Source: Acidithiobacillus_B sp049965315 (GTDB lineage Bacteria; Pseudomonadota; Gammaproteobacteria; Acidithiobacillales; Acidithiobacillaceae). Taken from it: a stretch of 64,000 nt of DNA. The position numbers and the translations under genes were made by a program. The notes below the pieces were generated by a model. That model saw only the letters and a list, made by a program, of their open reading frames with translations, ran no database searches and was not told the DNA's origin. This document shows positions 8,056 to 16,491 of this stretch, one piece after another (within the stretch, counting starts at the first letter, position 1; each line of letters begins with the position of its first letter). The DNA is taken from the NCBI RefSeq assembly GCF_049965315.1, contig NZ_JBMFWL010000004.1, forward strand, positions 1-64,000, in the 5' to 3' direction.

Positions 8056-8321
8056 GATAAGGCCTCCTGCCTGCGAATGCGCGTTATAGCGAACCGGTTT
8101 GAACCGGCGCGGGATGGTGGTTTTGTTTCTAACGATATAACGAAATGCTAATATGCTTATATAATACTCTTGAAGACCGAAGTCACAAGAGATGAACATC
8201 GTTTTATCTATTGTTTTATTGAATCTGCATATTTAATAATTTGATGAATTTATGGGATGCCGCCGGGCGCGGGTTGACGCCAGGAACGATTACGGCTTGG
8301 GCCCAATGGCCGTTTCCCGGA
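8056..8321. promoter_or_regulatory. AT-rich upstream region of the molybdoenzyme operon with a palindrome
   Basis: The 266 bases upstream of the operon are far more AT-rich than their surroundings from about 8115 to 8245. At 8094-8107 CCGGTT and AACCGG form an inverted repeat with a 2-base spacer; the same stretch also reads as a direct repeat of GAACCGG (8091 and 8101). It lies 39-52 bases upstream of the ATG, where a repressor or activator could act. Several TATA-like hexamers make the exact promoter ambiguous. No gene is seen here. Confidence 0.5.
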
Positions 8322-9362
8322 CTATTGGCTGCTGCGGGGCAATTGCATGGTGATACAGTGCAGGCTGCCGTGTTGGCGGGTCAGTTCGAGGCAGGGGATC
8401 GGGATGATTTCACGATCCGGGAAGGCTCCTTGCAGGCGTTCCCGGGCCACGTCATCGGCGGGATCATCATAGGCGGGGAGCAGCACCGCGCCGTTGATGA
8501 TGAGGAAATTGGCGTAACTGAGGGGCAGGCGGGTGCCATCATCGTCAAAACGCGCCTGGGGCCAGGGCAGGGGGATGAGATGGTAGGGACTGCCGTCGCT
8601 GCCGCGGAGGCCGGAAAGTTCGGCGGCCATCTGCTGGAGCGGCGCAAAATGGCTGTCGTCCGGGTCGTCGCAAGCCTGGTAGCTGATGCTGCGGGGGCTG
8701 CAAAAGCGCGCCAGGGTGTCGATATGGGCGTCCGTATCGTCCCCTTCCAGGTGACCGCTTTCCAGCCACAGCACCCGTTCCATGCCGAGATGCTGGCAGA
8801 GCAGGGCGCTGATCTCGCCGCGCGCATACTGCGGGTTGCGGTTGGGGGAGAGGAGGCAGGCACTGGTGGTGAGCAGATTGCCCGCGCCATCCGCTTCGAT
8901 GCTCCCGCCTTCCAGGATCATCCCCAGGGTGCGCAGCGGAACATCGCCGTAGGCCCCTTGGGCGTGAAGACGGCGGGTGATCTGATTGTCGAGGTCAGCG
9001 CGGAATTTGAGGCCCCAGGCATTGAAGCCGAAGTCCAGGAGTTGGCCCTTGCCCTGTTCATTGAGGAGGGTGATGGGGCCGTGGTCGCGGGCCCAGGAGT
9101 CGTTGCTGGGGCAGATCTGCAGGTGGCATTGCGTCAATCTGGCCCCGGCGGCGCTCAGGGTCTCGAGGCAATGGTCTGCGCTGGCCCGGTCGTGACAGAC
9201 AATCAATACCGCTTCGCGCTGGCTGATCTCTCGGGCGATCCGGGCAAAGACGGCGCTGACTTCCGCCAGACGCGGCGCCCAATCGCTTTCCGGGTGAGGC
9301 CAGGTAAGCTGCACGGCCCATTGCGGGGCCCATTCGGGGGGAAGGCGATAGGCCTGGGTCAT
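8322..9362 (-). CDS. aguA: agmatine deiminase
   Basis: 346 residues from ATG 9362 (upstream in-frame starts have no better ribosome site; GGAG lies 8 bases before this one). The fold family is peptidyl-arginine-deiminase-like. Signature parts: a WARDHGP box near residue 92, GFNAWG, ILEGGSIEADGAG, a LESGHLEGDDTDAHIDTLARF block, and the catalytic Cys in GSLHCITMQ (about C336). It converts agmatine to N-carbamoylputrescine in putrescine synthesis, in the cytoplasm. No carbamoylputrescine amidase gene is adjacent. It is divergent from rsuA with an 88-base shared promoter region. Confidence 0.92.
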   Translation of the reverse strand: MTQAYRLPPEWAPQWAVQLTWPHPESDWAPRLAEVSAVFARIAREISQREAVLIVCHDRASADHCLETLSAAGARLTQCHLQICPSNDSWARDHGPITLLNEQGKGQLLDFGFNAWGLKFRADLDNQITRRLHAQGAYGDVPLRTLGMILEGGSIEADGAGNLLTTSACLLSPNRNPQYARGEISALLCQHLGMERVLWLESGHLEGDDTDAHIDTLARFCSPRSISYQACDDPDDSHFAPLQQMAAELSGLRGSDGSPYHLIPLPWPQARFDDDGTRLPLSYANFLIINGAVLLPAYDDPADDVARERLQGAFPDREIIPIPCLELTRQHGSLHCITMQLPRSSQ

Positions 9363-9450
9363 GTCCGTCTCCGGTAGAGTTTCCCTTTTCTCCATCATAC
9401 GACCAAGCGCCCTTTTCGTCAGCCGCTGGTAGCGCTTACACTGCATTACC

Positions 9451-10149
9451 ATGAACGCATCCTCCGAACGTGTCGATCATCTCCTTTCCCGTCTGGGTTA
9501 TTGCAGCCGCTCCGAAGTCCGCGACCTGTTGCGCGCCGGCCGGGTGGCCGTTGACGGTGTTCCCCTGTCCCGGCCCCAGAGCAAGGTTCCACCGTCCCTG
9601 GTCACCCTGGACGGGGCGCCCCTGGAACATCCGGAGTGCCTCTATATCCTCTATCACAAACCCCTGGGCAAGGTCTGCGCCCATGACGACGCGCGCGGCA
9701 TCTATGCCGATTTTCCCGCACGATGGCGCCTGCGGCGGCCCTGTTTTGCCAGCGTCGGACGGCTCGACAAGGAAACGAGCGGACTCTTGCTGCTTACGGA
9801 TGATGGCGACTGGCTGCATCGCCTCATCGCCCCCCGTTTTGCCGTGCCGCGTCGTTATCGGGTGCTGCTGCAGTCGCCCCTGCGGGGGGATGAGGCGGAG
9901 CAACTAGCGAGCGGGACCTTATTGCTGGAGGGCGAGGACTCCCCCTGTCGCCCCGCCGAATTGGCGGTGCTGGGCGAGCAGGAAGTATTGCTCACCCTGC
10001 GCGAGGGCCGTTACCATGAAGTGCGCCGCATCTTTGCCGCCCTGGGCAATGCGGTCGTGGCCCTGCACCGCGAGTCCTACGCCGATCTCACCCTGGCGGG
10101 CCTGGAACCGGGCGCGTGGCGGGAACTGACCCCTGCAGAAAGGCCATAG
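9451..10149 (+). CDS. rsuA: 16S rRNA pseudouridine(516) synthase family
   Basis: 232 residues. An N-terminal S4 RNA-binding domain (residues about 5-50: RVDHLLSRLGYCSRSEVRDLL) precedes the RsuA/RluB/E/F catalytic domain with GRLDKETSGLLLLTDDG, in which Asp is the nucleophile, and EGRYHEVRRI near the end. It modifies a uridine in 16S rRNA. RsuA fits length and order best, but RluE/RluB-type specificity cannot be fully excluded. It ends 8 bases before nudJ, so the two are probably co-transcribed. Confidence 0.85.
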   Translation: MNASSERVDHLLSRLGYCSRSEVRDLLRAGRVAVDGVPLSRPQSKVPPSLVTLDGAPLEHPECLYILYHKPLGKVCAHDDARGIYADFPARWRLRRPCFASVGRLDKETSGLLLLTDDGDWLHRLIAPRFAVPRRYRVLLQSPLRGDEAEQLASGTLLLEGEDSPCRPAELAVLGEQEVLLTLREGRYHEVRRIFAALGNAVVALHRESYADLTLAGLEPGAWRELTPAERP

Positions 10150-10157
10150 GAGTGACC

Positions 10158-10601
10158 ATGATCTGGATGCCGCATGTCACCGTAGCCGCCGTGGTGGAGG
10201 AGGATAAACGCTTCCTCCTGGTGGAAGAGGAGGTCGAAGGCAGGCGCTGCTTCAACCAGCCCGCCGGCCATTGGGATCCGGGGGAGGGGCTGCTGGATGC
10301 GGTGGTGCGGGAAACCATGGAAGAGACGGGCTATCCTTTCGTGCCGGAAAGCCTCATCGGCATCTATCACTGGGAGCACCCCCGCAAGGACCTCACCTAT
10401 CTGCGTTTCGCCTTTGCCGGCCGGGTGGGGGCGCGGGATCCGGGGCGGCCTCTGGATACGGGGATCATTGGTCCGCAATGGCTCTCCTTGGCGGAAATAC
10501 GGGACCAGCCGGGGCGGATGCGTAGCTCCCTGGTGCTGCGCTGCGTGGAGGATTTCCTTGCGGGACAGCGCTATCCGCTGAACATCCTGCAGCGGCTGTA
10601 A
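10158..10601 (+). CDS. nudJ: Nudix phosphatase, NudJ-like
   Basis: 147 residues from ATG 10158, preceded by AGGAG; an ATG at 10116 in the same frame lies within rsuA without a ribosome site. The start MIWMPHVTVAAVVEEDKRFL and FNQPAGHWDPGEGLLDAVVRET resemble E. coli NudJ, and the Nudix box ends in METMEETG-type residues (RETMEETGY). NudJ hydrolyses thiamin pyrophosphate and nucleoside di/triphosphates. It follows rsuA by 8 bases. Confidence 0.85.
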   Translation: MIWMPHVTVAAVVEEDKRFLLVEEEVEGRRCFNQPAGHWDPGEGLLDAVVRETMEETGYPFVPESLIGIYHWEHPRKDLTYLRFAFAGRVGARDPGRPLDTGIIGPQWLSLAEIRDQPGRMRSSLVLRCVEDFLAGQRYPLNILQRL

Positions 10602-10914
10602 AGCCAGAAACGGCGGTTGGCAAAGGCGCTTTTCGCTCCAGCGGTCTTTGCCTGTTGTTCTACGGCTCATCCCTCTGGCGGTTGAAAACTCGCCCTGCGG
10701 GCTCAAACAGTTCACTTGCCGGGCGCGAGATTTCACCTAGAACGACGACGGTGCGGGCCGAAGTCGCGGCAAAACACCCGGGCCAACCGCCCCATATCGG
10801 ATAAAGCGCAATGGCCTTCCTGCCGCCGGACAATGCCGCCGCTGCGCAACTGACGGCGGCCCCTCCAACATGCTATCTTTGTGCCAATGACATCGGCAGA
10901 GACGATGAGGGGCC
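10602..10914. other. 313-base gap between nudJ and rppH
   Basis: No gene is supported. It contains a short stem GCCC-TGC-GGGC flanked by TTGA and TCAA at about 10687-10708, and near the end a GC stem at about 10840-10865 (GCCGCCG with CGGCGGC, 12-base loop) without a T tract. The middle has a base composition slightly unlike neighbouring genes. No recognisable riboswitch or small RNA was found; the rppH promoter presumably lies in its last 60 bases. Confidence 0.4.
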
Positions 10915-11436
10915 ATGATCGACGCAGACGGCTACCGCCCCAACGTGGGCATGATTATCTGTAATCACGAAAACCAGGTCTTGTGGGCCAGGCGGGTGGG
11001 CGAGAACGCCTGGCAGTTTCCCCAGGGCGGCATACAGCGCTCGGAAACGCCGGAGCAGGCCATGTTGCGGGAACTGGAGGAAGAGGTGGGCACCGCCAAG
11101 GTGGGTATCATCGGCCGTACTCGCGGCTGGCTGCGCTACGACGTGCCCCGTTCTCCCCAGCGGGCCCGCCGCCGCTATCGGGGCCAGAAACAGATCTGGT
11201 TTCTGCTGCGCTTCGAGGGCGAGGAGGGGGAGATCAACCTGCAGACCAGCCAGCCGGAGTTCGAGGAATGGCGCTGGGTGGACTACTGGGCGCCGGTGAA
11301 TGAGATCATCGCGTTCAAGCGTCGTGTCTATTGGCAGGCCTTGCGCGAGTTGGCGCCCCTCATCGGCGCCGGACCGCCGCCCACGGAGCCCCGGGGCTTG
11401 CCGCGACCGATCATGATGGCACCGGAGCGTCGCTAG
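10915..11436 (+). CDS. rppH: RNA pyrophosphohydrolase
   Basis: 173 residues, the family length. It begins MIDADGYRPNVGMIICN, typical of RppH, and has the Nudix box in GGIQRSETPEQAMLRELEEEVG. Conserved GWLRYDVP and GQKQIWFLLRF follow. RppH removes pyrophosphate from the 5' end of mRNAs and so starts RNase E-dependent decay in the cytoplasm. Its TAG overlaps the dsbB-like stop on the other strand (shared CTAG at 11433-11436). Confidence 0.93.
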   Translation: MIDADGYRPNVGMIICNHENQVLWARRVGENAWQFPQGGIQRSETPEQAMLRELEEEVGTAKVGIIGRTRGWLRYDVPRSPQRARRRYRGQKQIWFLLRFEGEEGEINLQTSQPEFEEWRWVDYWAPVNEIIAFKRRVYWQALRELAPLIGAGPPPTEPRGLPRPIMMAPERR

Positions 11437-11933
11437 GCCCGTTGCCGGGCGCCGCGAGCGGCCAGGCCCAGGAGCAGGGCGTTGACGGCAAAAACCAGCA
11501 CGCTCCAGTGGGTGATGGGGAGGCCCAGCCAACGCTTGCCACCGGCCGTCACGCAGGAGCCCTGACCACTGAGGCTGGCGGCAAAATCGGACCCCCATGG
11601 CCCCCAGGCGGGGGACGTTTCCAGAAAACGCACGGCGCTACAGCTTTCCACCTGCGGTGCTGCGGCAACGAGATGCCATTGCCAGGCCCCGGCTGCGGCA
11701 CCGCCCAGGGCCGCCAGCGCGGCTACCCAGAGGAGAGCAGGGCGCATGCCGCCGCGCCAAAGGAGGGCGGCGCCCGCACCGGCGATCATCAGCAGGTCGG
11801 CAATGCGCTGATAGATGCACAGGCTGCATGGGGCGATACCCCGATCGAACTGCAGCCAGAGGACAATGCCCAGGGCGGCGCTCCCGCTGAGCACGGCAAA
11901 GGCAGCGATACCATCAATCCCGTATTTCCGCAT
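11433..11933 (-). CDS. dsbB: DsbB-family disulfide bond formation protein
   Basis: 166 residues from ATG 11933 (GAGGAAA upstream). Four transmembrane helices. The first periplasmic loop has the quinone-linked pair in APCSLCIYQRIA. The second loop has two further Cys, in ESCSAV and GQGSCV. All four Cys needed for DsbB chemistry are therefore present. It would reoxidise a periplasmic DsbA-type oxidase and pass electrons to ubiquinone. The next gene upstream on the same strand is a DsbG-like protein, 29 bases away, so both probably belong to one transcript. Confidence 0.87.
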   Translation of the reverse strand: MRKYGIDGIAAFAVLSGSAALGIVLWLQFDRGIAPCSLCIYQRIADLLMIAGAGAALLWRGGMRPALLWVAALAALGGAAAGAWQWHLVAAAPQVESCSAVRFLETSPAWGPWGSDFAASLSGQGSCVTAGGKRWLGLPITHWSVLVFAVNALLLGLAARGARQRA

Positions 11934-11962
11934 GGTCCCGTTTCCTCGCACTCCGTAGGGGC

Positions 11963-12505
11963 TCAGGGCGTCTGCAACAGCGCCGGCCAGTCGCTTTTCC
12001 GGGGCAGGCCCATGATGAACCCCATCTGTCCGCTCCTGTCGCGATAAATCAGAAACGGCACCCCATTGCCGCCGGCCATCTCCAACAGATTTTCATTGTA
12101 GCGGAGCTCTCGTTGGGCCTGAGCATCGGGCGCAATGGCGGCGATGCCCCCGCTGGGTTTGCCGCTGCTGCCAAAATGAATTTCATTTTCCTGGAGGGCC
12201 TGGCGCGGGTCCTTGGCTTGGAGGATGGCCGCCGCCTTGCCGGCACTGCTGGGAAAGAGGATGGCCACGGGGATGAAGCGCGCCCGCAGCCGCCCGGCGC
12301 TGATGGGTTTTTGCAAATCTCCATAGAGCAGATGGCAATAGGGACAGTTGGGATCAAAAAAGACATAGACCACGGGGCCTTTCCGCCCTTCCTCGACGTA
12401 ATGGGCATGATCCAGTGCCTGCCAGAAGCTGGGGGCATGCTCGGCCAGGGCCGGGGCGGCGAGGCTGCTCAGGCAGCAAAACAGCAGGATGCGCAAAACG
12501 CTCAT
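11963..12505 (-). CDS. DsbG/DsbC-like periplasmic thiol:disulfide protein
   Basis: 180 residues with a signal peptide ending near residue 21 (AAPALA). The thioredoxin-fold domain has CPYC at 54-57 in FFDPNCPYCHLLYGDL, and the helical insert and GVPFLIYRD (cis-Pro) resemble DsbG. Family members have an N-terminal dimerisation domain of about 60 residues; here only about 25 residues separate the signal peptide from the catalytic fold, so this should be a monomeric, shortened version. Its start shares ATGA with the stop of the glycosyltransferase gene. Confidence 0.78.
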   Translation of the reverse strand: MSVLRILLFCCLSSLAAPALAEHAPSFWQALDHAHYVEEGRKGPVVYVFFDPNCPYCHLLYGDLQKPISAGRLRARFIPVAILFPSSAGKAAAILQAKDPRQALQENEIHFGSSGKPSGGIAAIAPDAQAQRELRYNENLLEMAGGNGVPFLIYRDRSGQMGFIMGLPRKSDWPALLQTP

Positions 12506-14172
12506 GGCTTCTCCGCAAGGACACTGGTCAGGCGCAGCAGGGCGATCCTTTTGCGGCTATAGAGTTCATAGCCTGCGTAGAGTTCCTGGCTGTGGATGCT
12601 TGTGGGCAACGCTTTTCGGACGGCGGCGAGATCCGCTTCGGGCAGGGCGAGGAAGGCGGTTCCCTGCCCATCCGCCACGATCCGCGCCAGCCGGGTCAGC
12701 CGCTCCGGTTCATGCCCGGGCATGGCGCCGCGGCCGGCGTAAAAGAGAAAGCTCGGCTGGAACCAGTGCCAGGTGGCAATGGCATAGGGCTGCGCCCCTT
12801 CCATGGTGCGGATCATTCGGCCCATGGTCACGGAAGGTTTGAGGGAGTCCAGGGCCGGCATGGCGACGAGAACGAGGACGCCCGTGAGGGCTACGGCGCC
12901 GATACCCAGGCTGCCGATGATCGCCATGAGCCGGCCGCCCCAGGCAAAATAGAGGGCCGCCAGCGCCGCCAGGAAATAGGGGAGACCCAGATAGGCGACA
13001 TCGCCCAGGGGCGGAATCTCCTTGGGGACCAGCCACCAGCCCAGGCCGGCCAATGTCAGGCCGATGCCCAAGAGCGCGCTCAGGGAGAGCAGGACACCCC
13101 AGCGCCGCAAGGGAATGATCCCGTGCAGGGCCAGGTGCAGGCGCTGGGCCAAGAGCAGAAAGAGGGGGGGGTAGGCTTCCCACACATAGTTGGGCAGTTT
13201 GGTGGCCGCCAGGCTGAAAAAGACTACCCAGGTGATGGCCCAGAGCAGCATGAAGGCATCTTCGGGCGCCTTGGTGAAGAGGGTCCCGCGCCGCTGCCAG
13301 AGTTCCGCAGCGGTCTGGGGAAGGAAAATGGACCAAGGCAGCAGGGCCAGGGGAATGGTGAGGAGGTAGTAGTAAATGGGTCCGCGGTGCCCCTCCATGC
13401 TGGCGGTATAGCGACCGATGTTTTGCTGGTCGATGAAGAGGCGATCCCAGAGCCAGTGGGTTTCGACCCCAACGGCCAGGTACCAGGGCAGGGCGATCAA
13501 CAGGAACAGCGGCACACCCAGGGCGAGTTGTCCTTGCCGCCAGAGATGGGGCAGATCGCGGCGGCCGAGGAGAAACAGGACGATGATCAGACCGGGCAGA
13601 AGGAAGCCGATGGGCCCCTTGGCCAGGGTGGCCAGGGCCATGGCGGCATAGCTGATGAGATAATCGCGCCGCCGCTCCTCGGCCAGGAGATAGCCGCGCA
13701 GGTACGAGATCAGGCTGACGGTGACGAAGAAGATCAGCAGGGGATCGGGAACGGCCGCGCGGAAGATGATTTGGCTGTGCAGAGCGGTAGCGGTCAGCAG
13801 GCCCGTCAACAGGGCCGTGCGCTCCCCGTAAAGACGGCGGAGGGCCAGGGCAAGATAGAAGACCAGCAATGCCCCCAGGGCTACGGAGCCGATGCGCAGC
13901 CCCCAGCCATTCATGCCCAGGAGACGCACGCCAGCCCCCATGAGCCAGTAGTTGAGAATGGGCTTGTCCGGGCGCAGGGCCTCGTTGAAGGTGGGGACCA
14001 CGAGGTTGTGGTGGGCCAGCATTTCTTTCAGGGCTTGGGCGTTGTTGGGTTCGTCGATATCCCAGAGGCTGGCGTTACCGGTGTGGAAGGCCAGCAGCCA
14101 GAAGGCGAAGAGAAAGAGGAGCAGTGCTTGCAGCAGAAAGGATTGCGATGGGGCGCTGGCGGGTTTATGCAT
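12502..14172 (-). CDS. ArnT/PMT-family glycosyltransferase (GT-C fold)
   Basis: 556 residues from ATG 14172, overlapping smpB by 8 bases. It has about 11-12 transmembrane helices, and after the first helix the ArnT-type loop with the catalytic acidic pair (SLWDIDEPNNAQALKEML), then RPDKPILNYWLMG. The C-terminal periplasmic part is soluble-like. ArnT and relatives move a sugar from undecaprenyl phosphate to lipid A or other envelope acceptors in the periplasm. No arnBCAD genes are nearby, so the sugar donor is unknown. Confidence 0.8.
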   Translation of the reverse strand: MHKPASAPSQSFLLQALLLFLFAFWLLAFHTGNASLWDIDEPNNAQALKEMLAHHNLVVPTFNEALRPDKPILNYWLMGAGVRLLGMNGWGLRIGSVALGALLVFYLALALRRLYGERTALLTGLLTATALHSQIIFRAAVPDPLLIFFVTVSLISYLRGYLLAEERRRDYLISYAAMALATLAKGPIGFLLPGLIIVLFLLGRRDLPHLWRQGQLALGVPLFLLIALPWYLAVGVETHWLWDRLFIDQQNIGRYTASMEGHRGPIYYYLLTIPLALLPWSIFLPQTAAELWQRRGTLFTKAPEDAFMLLWAITWVVFFSLAATKLPNYVWEAYPPLFLLLAQRLHLALHGIIPLRRWGVLLSLSALLGIGLTLAGLGWWLVPKEIPPLGDVAYLGLPYFLAALAALYFAWGGRLMAIIGSLGIGAVALTGVLVLVAMPALDSLKPSVTMGRMIRTMEGAQPYAIATWHWFQPSFLFYAGRGAMPGHEPERLTRLARIVADGQGTAFLALPEADLAAVRKALPTSIHSQELYAGYELYSRKRIALLRLTSVLAEKP

Positions 14173-14626
14173 CCCGGGCGCCACCCTTGAGGATGCGGGC
14201 CTTGTCCCGCTGCCACTCCCGTTCCTTGAGGGTGGCGCGTTTATCATGTTCCTGCTTGCCCTTGACCAGGGCGATCTCCACCTTGGCCCGCCCCTGTTTC
14301 CAGTACATGGCCAGCGGCACGACGGTAAAGCCCTTGCGCTCCACGCTGCCGATGAGGCGGTTGATCTCTTCCTTGTGCATCAGGAGCTTGCGCGTGCGCG
14401 TCGGATCGGGGTTGATGTGGGTACTGGCGGTGGGCAGGGGGCTGATATGGGCGCCCAGCAACCACAGCTCGCCGCCCTTGACGAGCACGTAGCTGTCCTT
14501 GAGATTGAGCCGCCCGGCACGCAGGGACTTGACCTCCCAGCCCTGCAAGACCATCCCGGCCTCGAAGCGCTCCTCAATGAAATACTCGTGTTTCGCCTCG
14601 CGATTCAGGGCGATGGTGCTGCTCAT
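14165..14626 (-). CDS. smpB: SsrA-binding protein
   Basis: 153 residues from ATG 14626. It has the SmpB pattern: IALNREAKHEYFIEERFEAG, GWEVKSLRAGRLNLKDSY, LLMHKEEINRLIGSVERKG and the basic C-terminal helix after KGKQEHDKR. SmpB delivers tmRNA to stalled ribosomes. The tmRNA gene (ssrA) was not found nearby. A -10-like TACAAT lies about 30 bases upstream. Confidence 0.95.
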   Translation of the reverse strand: MSSTIALNREAKHEYFIEERFEAGMVLQGWEVKSLRAGRLNLKDSYVLVKGGELWLLGAHISPLPTASTHINPDPTRTRKLLMHKEEINRLIGSVERKGFTVVPLAMYWKQGRAKVEIALVKGKQEHDKRATLKEREWQRDKARILKGGARDA

Positions 14627-14654
14627 AGTGCCACTCCCGACGAACTCAAGGCGC

Positions 14655-14683
14655 ATTGTAAAGCAAAAGGGCCGCGGGGATAA
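14655..14683 (-). promoter_or_regulatory. candidate smpB promoter
   Basis: Read on the minus strand, TACAAT (14660-14655) is preceded after 17 bases by TTATCC. The -10 matches five of six consensus bases; the -35 matches three. It lies 29 bases upstream of the smpB ATG. Weak by itself. Confidence 0.35.
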
Positions 14684-14755
14684 CGCCTGTTGACCAGATG
14701 GCCGCCGCAGCCGGAACAGGGACTGTAGCGGTCGGGGGCGGCCGGGCTGGGCATC

Positions 14756-16000
14756 ATGCCCATGGGCGAAGCCCGGCGGCTTGCCAAGCTGAGAAAGCCC
14801 CTATACTTTGCAGAGGTCCGCATCCGGCCCGGGGGGAGGGTATTGTTGCAGCAGACGCGGCGTACACCGTGGGTAGGCATTGACGCGGGCATCCTCCTGA
14901 CGGAGATGGCGGATATCGCCCGTTGGCTCCTGGATCAGTTCCGCGGAGCGGAAACGGAGATCCTCCTCGAAAATTATATCTTCGAAGGAGGGGTCTGGCC
15001 GGGGCAGGTCCTTGACATCCTGGAGGCCAAGGCCCGCTCCGGTGTGCGCGTCCATGTCACCCTGGATGCCATCGGCAGTCGCGGCTTTCCGTCGGCCTGG
15101 AGTTCCCGGTTGCGGGCCGCGGGGGCCCATGTCCACTGGTATCACCGGCTGCGTTTCATCGGGATGGAGCATCGCCTGCGCCGCACCCATCGGCGCATCA
15201 TCGTGGTGGATGGCCAATGGGCGGCCGTTGGCGGCTTTGCCTTTGCCGATGCCTGGCTGGGGGCGGGGGAAGGCAGCCCGCCCTATCGCGATGCCCTCTT
15301 TGCCTGTCGTGGGCCCATCGCCCAGCACTTGCGCCTGGCCTTCGCCCGCCATCACCCCGACTTCCCGGCGTTGCCGCTGCCCTTGCCGGATTCCGGGGCA
15401 ATAGAGGCGGGGGCGGCCTGCTGGGGCAAGGGCCGCCTGCTGGAGGGCCTGCCGCCCCGGCGCCGCGGCATGCGCCGGCGTTTCCTGGCCGTCCTGCGCA
15501 CTGCCCGCCGGGAATTGTGGATCGCTACCCCCTACTTCAATCCCGACCCCGTAGTCCGTCGCGCCCTGCAGCAGGCCGCCCGGCGAGGGGTGGACGTGCG
15601 CTTGCTGCTGGCGGGCCGGATCACCGATCATCCACTTTTGCGTTTTGGCATACAGGCGTATTATCAGCCGCTGATGCAAGCGGGCGTGCGTATTTATGAA
15701 TATCAGGGTGCGTTCCTGCACGGCAAGTATGCCTTGGCCGATGGTTATTGGGTGACTCTCGGGTCGGCCAATCTCGATTTTTTGAGCTTATGGTTTAATC
15801 GCGAGCTCAACATAGAATTACGTAGCCCCTTGGCGGTCTTATTGTTACGCAGCCTTTTCGTGCGCGAGTTCGCCCATGCGCAGGAGCTTGCCATGGGCGG
15901 CTGGCAGCGACGGCCGCGCTGGCGGCGCACACTGGAGTGGCTTTTGGCCGTGCTCGACCGCTGGGCGCAAGCGCGCGCCCTCGGCCGACGCAAATATTGA
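14756..16000 (+). CDS. phospholipase D-fold protein, cardiolipin synthase B-like
   Basis: About 414 residues from ATG 14756. The start is uncertain: TTG 14843 or 14846 directly after GGGGGGAGGG is an alternative and still keeps the strand that opens the ClsB fold. Two HKD-type motifs are visible. The second is intact, LHGKYALAD (H322, K324, D329); the first reads THRRIIVVD (H145, R147, D152), with Arg in place of Lys. Conserved GSANLD and WFNRELNIEL follow the second motif. ClsB-type enzymes make cardiolipin from two phospholipids at the inner membrane. The next gene, ratA, starts 9 bases later. Confidence 0.75.
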   Translation: MPMGEARRLAKLRKPLYFAEVRIRPGGRVLLQQTRRTPWVGIDAGILLTEMADIARWLLDQFRGAETEILLENYIFEGGVWPGQVLDILEAKARSGVRVHVTLDAIGSRGFPSAWSSRLRAAGAHVHWYHRLRFIGMEHRLRRTHRRIIVVDGQWAAVGGFAFADAWLGAGEGSPPYRDALFACRGPIAQHLRLAFARHHPDFPALPLPLPDSGAIEAGAACWGKGRLLEGLPPRRRGMRRRFLAVLRTARRELWIATPYFNPDPVVRRALQQAARRGVDVRLLLAGRITDHPLLRFGIQAYYQPLMQAGVRIYEYQGAFLHGKYALADGYWVTLGSANLDFLSLWFNRELNIELRSPLAVLLLRSLFVREFAHAQELAMGGWQRRPRWRRTLEWLLAVLDRWAQARALGRRKY

Positions 16001-16009
16001 GAGGTTTTC

Positions 16010-16468
16010 ATGCATCATATTCGCAAGACGGCTGTTCTGCCTTACAGCGCAGATCAGATTTTTGCCTTGGTGGAGGACATCCCCGCCTATCCGCAGTTTT
16101 TGCCCTGGTGCGGCCGGAGCCGGATCATCGAGGATCATGGTGATGAGGCGCTGGCCGAAATTACCATTTCCCATGGGGCATTCGGGAAATCCTTTACGAC
16201 CCGCAATCGTTATCAGCGCCCCAAGCTGGCGGAACTGCGCCTGATCAACGGCCCCTTTCGTTTTCTGGAAGGATTATGGCAGTTGGAGGCCGTCAGCGGC
16301 GGCACGCGCGTCACCCTGGATCTGCGTTTCGAGTTCAGCTCGCGCCTCATCGGCGCCTTTTTGGATCCCATCTTCAAGCAGGCTGCCGAAACCATGGTGC
16401 AGAGCTTCGCCAGCCGCGCCCGGGCCGTCTACGGCCCCCCCGGTGCCCGCCTTCCTGCCCAATCCTGA
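16010..16468 (+). CDS. ratA: RatA / Coq10-like START-domain protein
   Basis: 152 residues. MHHIRKTAVLPYSADQIFALVEDIPAYPQFLPWC matches the ubiquinone-binding (Coq10-like) START family called RatA in bacteria, and GPFRFLEGLW and FEFSSRLIG follow in the usual places. RatA was described in E. coli as inhibiting 70S assembly; Coq10 members bind ubiquinone. The order smpB ... ratA ... bamE ... fur is widespread in gammaproteobacteria and supports the call. Confidence 0.88.
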   Translation: MHHIRKTAVLPYSADQIFALVEDIPAYPQFLPWCGRSRIIEDHGDEALAEITISHGAFGKSFTTRNRYQRPKLAELRLINGPFRFLEGLWQLEAVSGGTRVTLDLRFEFSSRLIGAFLDPIFKQAAETMVQSFASRARAVYGPPGARLPAQS

Positions 16469-16473
16469 CCTGC

Positions 16474-16491
16474 GCCCCGGTCAGCCGGGGC
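16474..16491. terminator. 7-bp GC hairpin after ratA
   Basis: GCCCCGG and CCGGGGC pair around loop TCAG, 6 bases after the ratA stop. There is no T tract, so it may be a weak or factor-dependent end, or only an mRNA 3' stem. The rest of the 189-base gap to bamE shows nothing recognisable. Confidence 0.35.

Noticed and set aside
12415..14190. Plus-strand frame of nearly 600 residues opposite the ArnT-like gene
   Set aside because: Gly/Gln/Glu-rich, no family features, and fully antisense to a membrane protein with clear GT-C motifs.
14623..14766. Small minus-strand frame overlapping smpB as ATGA, with CSGCGGH and a third Cys
   Set aside because: It looks like a zinc ribbon but lies over the candidate smpB promoter, has no good ribosome site and ends in low-complexity residues. 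Left out, though a homology search would be cheap.
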